A stretch of DNA of 64,000 nucleotides, taken from contig CAYQVW010000003.1 of the NCBI GenBank assembly GCA_964421245.1, positions 1 to 64,000 of the forward strand. Reading direction: 5' to 3'. The position numbers and the translations under genes were made by a program. Shown piece by piece: positions 58,085 to 64,000 of the stretch. The DNA is from CAYQVW01 sp964421245 (GTDB lineage Bacteria > Margulisbacteria > WOR-1 > XYC2-FULL-46-14). The notes beneath the pieces were generated by a model that saw only the letters and a program-made list of their open reading frames with translations, was not told the origin of the DNA and searched no databases. Numbering within the stretch: the first letter of the stretch is position 1; each line of letters opens with the position of its first letter.

Positions 58085-59302
58085 ATGGTTCGATCAGAAG
58101 CAATTCATAGAACAGCTGTAAAATTTACTGCATTGGCAGGAAGTAATAATGTTGGACGGCATTCTTTGCGCTTTCAATTTGGAGACACTCATATTCTCTT
58201 TGATCCGGGAATACTTTCGAATGGAAGAGGGATAAAGGTTAAGCGTAAAAAACTAAAAGGACTTAGTCATATTTTTATTACCCATGCACATAAGGATCAT
58301 TTTGGATCTTTGCTTGAGGTTATGAAGGCCTCTCCCAAAGCATCTGTTTATTGTACCCCAGCTACCAAAGAATTAATAAAATATTATTTTGGAAGGATTA
58401 AGAGTGCGAACGTGAGTCTTCTTTCAAGAATAGAAACTTATGGTCATCATGCAGAAATCGAACTTAATGGTGGAATTTATGCTACCTTAATCCCTGCTGG
58501 TCATATACTGGGTTCTGCCTCAGTAGTTATTTATACTTCTGAAGGCAATTTTTTATTTACTGGGGATTATTCAACAAAAAGTCGTGGTTTGATTCCTGCC
58601 TTTAATTTACCAAGAGATACCGAACTTCGGGCAATGGTAACAGAAGGAAGTTTGGTTGGTATGAATATTCCAGATACAGGAAATGATAGGGATGCCTTTA
58701 TGAATAGAGTGAAAGCTGATATTGGAGCTCAAAAAAAGATTGTTGTTGTTGCTGATCCGTTGGGGGTGTTTCTTGAGTATGCTTTTATGCTCTCAATGCA
58801 GCAAGGGATAAATAAAGGTGATCTTTTCCCAATATTTATAAATGGCTGGCTTAAGGAAACTTTTGAAATTTATTTAAAATATTGCCGCTCAATGAATCTT
58901 AAACCAAATCCTGGGATGAATCTTGCCCATATTGAGCCCTATTATGATTTGTCCGGTTCTTATTGTTATTTTACCGGACCGTCAAATTTTAATGGTGGGT
59001 TTCCTAGGAAGTTTGTTCAACAGATTTTGCGCGATCAAGGAACTGTTATAGTTGACGATAGGTATAGACCGGAACGTGTTTTAGGGAAGCTCGAATTAGC
59101 TGCAACAGCAGATGTTAGCCCAAGACAGGTGCTTAGTGTTTTTACTACTAACCATTTAACAGAGCAAGATTTGCTTGATTTGGTTGATGAGAGAAAACCA
59201 GATAAAACCGTTTTAGTTCATGGGGAAGGGGATAGTCTTACTGATTTTGCTAGCGAACATGGAATGAATGTTTCAAGGGTGGGGAGAGCAATTAAATTAT
59301 AG
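58085..59302 (+). CDS. Beta-CASP-type metallo-beta-lactamase hydrolase
   Basis: 405 aa. Metal motif T-H67-A-H-K-D-H72, then IPAGHILGSASVVIYT and FTGDYSTKS, the layout of the CPSF/RNase J/YSH1 branch of metallo-beta-lactamases that process RNA. C-terminal SVFTTNHLTEQDLLDLVDERKPDKTVLVHG fits motif C of that branch (VLVHG). RNA processing is therefore likely but not proven; phosphonate and other MBLs share parts. ATG 58081 leads to an early stop, so 58085 is the start. Leaderless, under a sigma-28 promoter. Confidence 0.8.
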   Translation: MVRSEAIHRTAVKFTALAGSNNVGRHSLRFQFGDTHILFDPGILSNGRGIKVKRKKLKGLSHIFITHAHKDHFGSLLEVMKASPKASVYCTPATKELIKYYFGRIKSANVSLLSRIETYGHHAEIELNGGIYATLIPAGHILGSASVVIYTSEGNFLFTGDYSTKSRGLIPAFNLPRDTELRAMVTEGSLVGMNIPDTGNDRDAFMNRVKADIGAQKKIVVVADPLGVFLEYAFMLSMQQGINKGDLFPIFINGWLKETFEIYLKYCRSMNLKPNPGMNLAHIEPYYDLSGSYCYFTGPSNFNGGFPRKFVQQILRDQGTVIVDDRYRPERVLGKLELAATADVSPRQVLSVFTTNHLTEQDLLDLVDERKPDKTVLVHGEGDSLTDFASEHGMNVSRVGRAIKL

Positions 59303-59716
59303 TTTTTTCCACAAAACAGTTGTTGAAGCCAAATAGAATATACAAAAAGCAGTATTATAAACAATAAATAATAGAAGAATCTGTGTTTTTGCCGGGCTTA
59401 TTAAAGCAGCTAGCCAGAAGAGAATTATCAAAACCAACGGATTAACAAAATTAATCTTGCGTGGATAGAGTGTTTTTCCAGTTGAGATTAAAAAGAACAT
59501 AATAATAACGGATGCTATCATTGAAGTAATAAATAATCCTGCTACTGGCCAAATGAAAACTTCTTCAGCTATTGTTAAAAAGGCAAATGAAGTGTGAAAG
59601 ACAATTCCACAAATATAAGCAAATATTCCAAGGATAAGAGCAACAAAAGAGAGTTTTTCCGAGGCAGGTTTTATTGCCTGATAGACATGCCATAAGCCAA
59701 ACAGTCCAAGAAACAT
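59297..59716 (-). CDS. Membrane protein, unknown
   Basis: 139 aa from ATG 59716. A longer frame begins at 59830 but its first 29 codons are the tRNA-Ser gene, so that start is rejected. Four to five hydrophobic segments (MFLGLFGLWHVYQAI, LSFVALILGIFAYICGIVF, PVAGLFITSMIASVIIMFFL, PLVLIILFWLAALI, and a last one). No family recognised. Overlaps the convergent beta-CASP gene by 6 nt. Confidence 0.6.
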   Translation of the reverse strand: MFLGLFGLWHVYQAIKPASEKLSFVALILGIFAYICGIVFHTSFAFLTIAEEVFIWPVAGLFITSMIASVIIMFFLISTGKTLYPRKINFVNPLVLIILFWLAALISPAKTQILLLFIVYNTAFCIFYLASTTVLWKKL

Positions 59717-59742
59717 TCCAAAGGTGCCGATGAGTCCAAAAC

Positions 59743-59828
59743 GGAAGGGGTGGGATTCGAACCCACGATACCTTTCGGCATACCGCTTTTCGAGAGCGGC
59801 GCGATCAACCGGACTCTGCCACCCTTCC
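59743..59828 (-). tRNA. tRNA-Ser (CGA)
   Basis: 86 nt. Acceptor GGAAGGG / CCCTTCC with discriminator G and no encoded CCA. Anticodon stem CCGCT / AGCGG with loop CTCGAAA, anticodon CGA. The long variable arm (TATGCCGAAAGGTA) and T-arm GTGGGTTCGAATCCCAC identify a serine tRNA reading UCG. Lies 1 nt from the upstream gene's stop. Confidence 0.95.
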
Positions 59829-59829
59829 A

Positions 59830-60444
59830 TTATGATCTTCTCCTAATGCTTATTCTAACTACTTTTCCACCAGACTCAGCAGATTTTTTGTCTTCGAAAT
59901 AAAAAAGAACATTTTCTAATCCTTTTACCTTTACCGAACATTGGTCTCCTCCAAAACTAGGTGGAACGCGATAAATTCCGATCAATTTGTATTTATTTTT
60001 TATCTCTTTTAAAGTGCTTCCAACACCAATCCCTTTACTGGTTTTTACCTTATCTGATTCAATCACAATAAAGCGTATGATCATATCTTTTGGGTCCATC
60101 TTTAGGGCCTCGGTTGTTATATCTTCTTTTGGTGGCCAGTTGTCAAAAGGATTGGTCGTTATCATATCCCACTTTTCAAAGGGTCCATTTTTTATAGCAA
60201 CTCTGATGGGAGGGGAGAGAAGATCAAATCCTTCATAAGCAATGCCGTCAGCAAAAAAAGAATAGAAATATTGTTCTTTCAAAAAACCAATTGGAATCGG
60301 TTTTTCAATTCTAATATTTCCTACGCCTCTATTATGTAAAACCATTTTTCCAGGATAGCTCTCGTCAATTATGGATAATAACCACATAATTACAAGAATC
60401 GAGAGAATAATAGCGATTACAAAATAAAGGATTATTTTATTCAT
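59830..60444 (-). CDS. Membrane-anchored extracytoplasmic protein, unknown
   Basis: 204 aa. N-terminal anchor (IILYFVIAIILSILVIMWLL, about 4-23). The soluble part contains IGVGSTLKEIKNKYKLIG and VKGLENVLFYFEDKKSAESG near the C-terminus, a pattern also found in periplasmic domains that predict a beta-alpha-beta fold. Its ATG overlaps the serpin stop by 4 nt, so both are one operon ending at the tRNA gene. Confidence 0.6.
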   Translation of the reverse strand: MNKIILYFVIAIILSILVIMWLLSIIDESYPGKMVLHNRGVGNIRIEKPIPIGFLKEQYFYSFFADGIAYEGFDLLSPPIRVAIKNGPFEKWDMITTNPFDNWPPKEDITTEALKMDPKDMIIRFIVIESDKVKTSKGIGVGSTLKEIKNKYKLIGIYRVPPSFGGDQCSVKVKGLENVLFYFEDKKSAESGGKVVRISIRRRS

Positions 60445-61931
60445 GGCTTAACGACTCTTCCCATAAATAGTATTGTTCCAGAGTTGTTATCTTTTATTAA
60501 AAAGATAAATGGATGATCGGCCTTGAATTTTTTGGGAAGAGATGGATCAAAGCTTGATTTTGCCATTCCAATTGCCGTTGCTGCTGCGGCTTCAGTCCCT
60601 TCTTCATTAACATCAACATAAGCTTTGTGAATAACATTGGATATGAATAGATCTTTTGTTCCAGAAATTCCAGAAAAATCTGCTGGAGGTAGAGAAAAGG
60701 CATCTTTCATTCCCATTGAGGAAAGAATCTTTTTTAAACTAAATTCAGAGGTAATCTTAAACTTTGGCAAATAAAGATTAACCTTTTTATAACTTAGTTC
60801 TTTTCCCCATTTTGCTAGATCTTTTATGTTGATTGAGTTTATTCCTTCTGTTTTTTTAGGAAGAATAACTACCATTGAGAGTTTTCTTCTTTCATAGGGG
60901 AGTTCAACCATCTGCATGTTGCGGTTTTCGTAATAGGGGAGAGCATTGTTTTGATGCATCATTTGAACCCTAATTTTATCTTTTTTGGAGATATAAAAGG
61001 TGTCCTCTTTGGTGTTTTCTTTTTCAAATTGTTCGGACCAATTAGCTTTAAAGTAGATCGCATTGGTTAGAATCAATCGTGTTAGGGGATCAACCGTTCC
61101 TGGTTTTAATAGATCCTTTATTTTATCATTGGTTTTCTTCTCAACCCATTGATTAATTGTTTTTCTTGATTTTTCGGTCTTTTTAATGAAATCAAGTTGA
61201 CTTAGTTCTGATTTATATTGATTTTTTAATATATTTTTATAGTTGTTTTTAAACTTATATCCCTTTTGTCCCCAAAGTGCATTAGCAACAATTAATTTAT
61301 AGTATTCGTTTGGCGTATTAAGCTCGTTTATTAATTTTTCCATATCAGAATGAGATTGATCGAAATGTAAAACCTTTTTCATTTGGGAGGCTGTTTCTCC
61401 ATCTGCTCCGGCATAAACCATTGATAGGGCGGTTGAAATACTGTAGGGAGAGTAGAATAAATTTCTAGGTCGGTCTTTTAGTTTTGAATAGAGATCGATT
61501 GAAAATTGATTAATGCCATCTGCTGCCATCTTTTTGTCTCCTTTTAGACTTGTAATTTTCAGACTTCGATTAATCTTATAGCCTCCGCGAGGATGCTGTT
61601 CAGTCTCCATCGACATGAAATCTCCGATAATTATATTTCCTCGCTTTAACGTTTTTAAATCAATTTTGTTTGAGTATGCATTGTGGATCTGGACTTTTGT
61701 TTTTGGCCTATAGGGGCCAAGACGGACATTTTTTGAAAGGACTTCAAGTATTTCAATCTCCATTTCATACTGAGGCTTTATTTTGAGTTTTGCATTTTTA
61801 TTAACCGGCCATTGTTTAATAGAGAGTACTTTTCCCGTGAGTTTGAAGGCAAAGGTGTCTATCATTGCGTATGAAACAGAACTAATTATAAAGATAAAAA
61901 CTAATGCTAACAGTAAAGTGTTTTTTTTCAT
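60441..61931 (-). CDS. Secreted serpin with an extra N-terminal domain
   Basis: 496 aa; signal peptide 1-22 ending VSYA. Residues about 25-130 are a beta-rich domain not found in ordinary serpins (ILEVLSKNVRLGPYRPKTKV). The serpin fold runs from about 137 (NQFSIDLYSKL, LFYSPYSISTALSMVYAGADG) to the end (ADHPFIFLIKDNNSGTILFMGRV). The hinge E443-E-G-T-E-A-A-A-A-T-A is the small-residue pattern of inhibitory serpins; the P1 residue is near Met/Lys/Ser in GMAKSS, so a serine or cysteine protease target cannot be named. Inhibits proteases outside the cytoplasm. Ribosome binding site GGGGGG before ATG. Confidence 0.9.
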   Translation of the reverse strand: MKKNTLLLALVFIFIISSVSYAMIDTFAFKLTGKVLSIKQWPVNKNAKLKIKPQYEMEIEILEVLSKNVRLGPYRPKTKVQIHNAYSNKIDLKTLKRGNIIIGDFMSMETEQHPRGGYKINRSLKITSLKGDKKMAADGINQFSIDLYSKLKDRPRNLFYSPYSISTALSMVYAGADGETASQMKKVLHFDQSHSDMEKLINELNTPNEYYKLIVANALWGQKGYKFKNNYKNILKNQYKSELSQLDFIKKTEKSRKTINQWVEKKTNDKIKDLLKPGTVDPLTRLILTNAIYFKANWSEQFEKENTKEDTFYISKKDKIRVQMMHQNNALPYYENRNMQMVELPYERRKLSMVVILPKKTEGINSINIKDLAKWGKELSYKKVNLYLPKFKITSEFSLKKILSSMGMKDAFSLPPADFSGISGTKDLFISNVIHKAYVDVNEEGTEAAAATAIGMAKSSFDPSLPKKFKADHPFIFLIKDNNSGTILFMGRVVKP

Positions 61932-61956
61932 AAGCCCCCCTTATTTATCTAGATGT

Positions 61957-61973
61957 ATTATATAATATATATA
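61957..61973. promoter_or_regulatory. Overlapping divergent -10 boxes
   Basis: Plus TATAAT at 61961-61966 serves the lipoprotein remnant (ATG 61973, 6 nt further). Minus TATAAT at 61962-61957 points to the serpin, whose ATG is at 61931. The two hexamers overlap by two bases in TATTATATAATA. Confidence 0.5.
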
Positions 61974-62399
61974 TGGAAAGAAGGTATAATTTTCTTGTTT
62001 TAGGCTTTGTTTTTATGATAATTGTATCTTTTTCTCTTTTTGGGTGCACAAAGACAAATTCTACATCCAATTCTTCTAATTTTTCCTTATTTGAATTATA
62101 CGGTACAACCTGGTGGTGTCGGTAATTATCAGGTTAAGGATATTTCTATGACGGGAGATTTGTCTACTCATTGGTTTAGATGGGAGTCAAACCAGATTGG
62201 TTTTCGAAGCATTCATGGACACTATTCTAGTTTGCCAAGCAGTGATTACCTGATGGATCAGTGGTCTTATACTGGATCAGGTGTTCCTCCTAAAGGAAAT
62301 GAAAAATTTAGAATTAATCTCTGGTTATTTAACGGATATCCTCCGTCAGATTCACAAGAAGTTGAGTTTATTATCGATCGTTTCGAGTTTGTTCCCTAG
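61973..62399 (+). pseudogene. Frameshifted, internally deleted lipoprotein gene (GH16-like)
   Basis: Frame one (61973-62122) gives a lipoprotein signal, FMIIVSFSLFGC, and stops at TAA 62120-62122. A second frame continues with GNYQVKD, HWFRWESNQIGFRSIHGHY and RINLWLFNGYPPSDSQEVEF to TAG 62397-62399. The second part matches the end of GH16-like lectin/glucanase lipoproteins (RINLWLFNG-x-PP). The catalytic E-x-D-x-x-E region that should lie between is missing, so both a frameshift and a large internal deletion occurred. Upstream TATAAT intact. Confidence 0.65.
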
Positions 62400-62530
62400 T
62401 TTTATTAGTGTAATTTTATCGTTACTAACTATGGCTTTTTCATCAATTATGAAAACAAGGCTTTTTGGAGTAACGGATTTTCTAGCCGTATCCATACTGA
62501 CCATCGATCCTAGTAATTCTGATGTAAATT

Positions 62531-63181
62531 TTATCTGTGTGCGTCTATTTTAGTAGACTTTGTGATAAGTTTCACTAGAGCTATTCCGGTTATTGCTCCA
62601 ACGGTTACTCCCATCATGATGCCTGCCATAATTGCAGAAATTATCCAGACAACCGCCGGACTTTCGTCAGGAACTAAGACTAAAACCAGAATGGAAACAA
62701 AAACGCCAATTGGCCAGGCAATTGCATTGGCTACTATCCACCACCAGGCATTTTTTATGTGATGTCGCAATACCAGCCACTGAGCAAAGCCGATTGATAA
62801 AAGGAAGATTGGAGCTAGAACGATTATTCCAATTAGTAATATTAGTGGATGAATACTTGTTCTTCCTAATTGAGAGGGGAGCATTCCAATAGCCCAACCT
62901 GCTGCAGCAGCAATTGCAGTAAAAAAGATCCACTCGTTCTTGTTTATATCTTTAATATATTTTTTAAGAATAATCCATTGTGCGAAAGCAAGAATAATAC
63001 CTTCTCCAATCCCAGCAATTATCATTGCTAATAGCATAATGATTTCAGAAACAGGGGAAGAAAATAAACCAATAAACCGAAAAACAATAATGCCAATCAC
63101 AATTGGGACTGAGAACCCAACCAGTTCTCCAATCGCAGTGGCTGTTATCCATTCAAGATAAAGTTTTTTCATATTACTCAC
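62531..63181 (-). CDS. Six-helix membrane protein, unknown
   Basis: 216 aa (GTG 63181 or ATG 63172 as start, no clear ribosome binding site; a TATAAT lies upstream). Six hydrophobic segments with internal similarity: FAQWIILKKYIKDINK and FAQWLVLRHHIKNAWWW repeat the same motif, so the protein is probably two duplicated three-helix halves. No family recognised. The 130 bp between its end and the pseudogene holds no clear gene. Confidence 0.6.
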   Translation of the reverse strand: MSNMKKLYLEWITATAIGELVGFSVPIVIGIIVFRFIGLFSSPVSEIIMLLAMIIAGIGEGIILAFAQWIILKKYIKDINKNEWIFFTAIAAAAGWAIGMLPSQLGRTSIHPLILLIGIIVLAPIFLLSIGFAQWLVLRHHIKNAWWWIVANAIAWPIGVFVSILVLVLVPDESPAVVWIISAIMAGIMMGVTVGAITGIALVKLITKSTKIDAHR

Positions 63182-63214
63182 ATTCTTTGATAGCGACTAA
63201 TTATACCTTACTTA

Positions 63215-64000
63215 TTAGTATTCTGGAGGGGGTGTTTGAGTTAACGAATTGAGCAATCTTAATGAGACATATGTTTTGTAGTTATTCTTCTTTCCTAATT
63301 GATAGGCAGCTGCAACATTAGAAGAGTTTTGGGCGTACTCAATGTTAAAAATCGGTTTTCCAAGTTGTTGCCACTTCTCTAGATTATTAATATAATTGTT
63401 CGAAGTTTCGGTATCTTGAGCAACATCTCCGGGCTGCTCACCTGTATCCGGATCTCCAGCTCCATCAAACCAGATGGCTTCCTGGGCAATTGCGTCAAAC
63501 AGGTTTACATATTCGCTAGAATCTCCAAGCTCAGCCGCATTTTGAGCAATCATTATAAAGTCTGATTTTTTTGAAAGGGCATAATCGCGTAATTTTCCAA
63601 CAAATTCGATCAGTTTGCTTTTGGGATCTATTCCTTCATTTTGCGCAGCGCTTGCTACTTCTGTAAAAGAATAAACTTCTAACCAATCAAGATATATTCC
63701 GTCGTATCCATCTTCAATTACGCGATCGATAAATTGTTTCATAATAGTCAGCCATTCGTCCTTCCAAAATTTGACCGGATAATTTTCATCCCAACCATCC
63801 GGATCCTCTGCCACAATCCAATCGGGATTTCCTATTTCCCATCCACCTTGCCAGTACCAGCGATAGCTTTCAGCCTCTCCAACATCAATGTAGCAAACCA
63901 CAATCTTTTTTCCTCCAGACGAGTTTGTGCTGTTTTTAAGCAGGGTAACATCAGCCTTGCTATCATAGTTTTCTTCTCCTATTATGCTGCGAGTATGATC
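63215..64000 (-). CDS. TM1410/GH114-like TIM-barrel protein, 5' truncated by window end
   Basis: The frame is open to base 64000; the GTG at 63901 is internal, since VVCYIDVGEAESYR is preceded in frame by coding-looking sequence. Family motifs: CYIDVGEAESYR, GNPDWIVAEDPDGW, FWKDEWLTIM, DGYDGIYLDWLEVY and IMIAQNAAELG. This is the TM1410 family, related to endo-alpha-1,4-polygalactosaminidases (GH114) that cleave cationic galactosamine polymers. Aspartates in YLDW and the glutamate after it are candidate catalytic residues. The relative at 57479 has only the second half of the domain. Confidence 0.85.
   Translation of the reverse strand, partial: DHTRSIIGEENYDSKADVTLLKNSTNSSGGKKIVVCYIDVGEAESYRWYWQGGWEIGNPDWIVAEDPDGWDENYPVKFWKDEWLTIMKQFIDRVIEDGYDGIYLDWLEVYSFTEVASAAQNEGIDPKSKLIEFVGKLRDYALSKKSDFIMIAQNAAELGDSSEYVNLFDAIAQEAIWFDGAGDPDTGEQPGDVAQDTETSNNYINNLEKWQQLGKPIFNIEYAQNSSNVAAAYQLGKKNNYKTYVSLRLLNSLTQTPPPEY

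Noticed and set aside
59716..59830. N-terminal extension of the membrane protein at 59297-59716
   Set aside because: Its first 29 codons are the tRNA-Ser gene; the downstream ATG 59716 opens a normal membrane protein.
62352..62504. 50-codon minus-strand frame (MVSMDTARKSVTPKSLVF)
   Set aside because: Overlaps the pseudogene end, has no ribosome binding site and a stop directly upstream; no family match seen.
1..64000. CRISPR array
   Set aside because: No regularly spaced repeat-spacer pattern; the repeats found are palindromes, a 40-bp pair, a 78-bp pair and short tandem units.
1..64000. Insertion sequence or prophage
   Set aside because: No transposase, integrase or phage structural gene is recognisable; only the DUF4143 cassette looks mobile.

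Overview
The window is AT-rich bacterial chromosome from a diderm, uncultivated-type lineage. Evidence for an outer membrane: SLH-domain outer-membrane proteins, two PorV/UPF0164-like porins, an SLH-porin, a secreted protein with a C-terminal FlgD-like domain, and a CstA/serpin/lipoprotein complement. SLH-anchored porins, a cyanobacterium-like tmRNA layout and short palindromic repeats that end up inside genes suggest a relative of Cyanobacteria such as the Margulisbacteria/Saganbacteria (WOR-1) group. This placement is an inference and needs marker-gene phylogeny.

Layout. 1-12.9 kb: a large uncharacterised block (truncated uridine-kinase/CYTH/P-loop/HD fusion, GlnD-like nucleotidyltransferase, methyltransferase-like protein, 2393-aa membrane giant). 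12.9-14.4 kb: a DUF4143 ATPase cassette between two copies of a 40-bp repeat. 14.4-29 kb: surface/secretome block (beta-propeller protein with a 78-bp exact internal repeat, TIG/FlgD-domain protein, PorV-SLH protein, a 1178-aa barrel-like protein and small partners). 29-32.2 kb: smpB, two small genes, ssrA (tmRNA), metX, metW. 32.2-37.2 kb (minus): NAD-sugar epimerase, a glycosyltransferase fused to an SLH-porin, cstA. 37.2-42.1 kb: nucleotidyltransferase-like gene, NagB-like gene, TPR-metallo-beta-lactamase operon, PorV-like porin. 42.2-47.4 kb: Yip1 protein and a tightly coupled acyl-ligase/ACP/PlsC/lipase/transporter operon that reads like a split Aas-LplT phospholipid-repair system. 47.4-55 kb: hisG, rfbC, larC, a protein with six BMC-like domains, larB, nfo, rarA. 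55-64 kb: tautomerase, small membrane proteins, lipoprotein operon, beta-CASP-type hydrolase, tRNA-Ser, serpin, a decayed lipoprotein gene and a TM1410-like protein running off the end.

Two themes link the region. First, a repeated promoter-like signal, TGAAATTT-N12-GACGATAT, with one copy showing the textbook sigma-28 -10 GCCGATAA, precedes most of the uncharacterised operons, including the six-BMC gene. It suggests a sigma-28/FliA/SigD-type regulon without visible flagellar genes. Second, many genes begin 6-8 nt after a -10 box with no Shine-Dalgarno sequence, suggesting frequent leaderless mRNAs. The most novel candidate is the 661-aa protein at 50148-52133, which looks like three tandem-domain microcompartment shell proteins fused into one chain, i.e. 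a single-chain pseudohexamer. It sits between larC and larB, which are normally neighbours.
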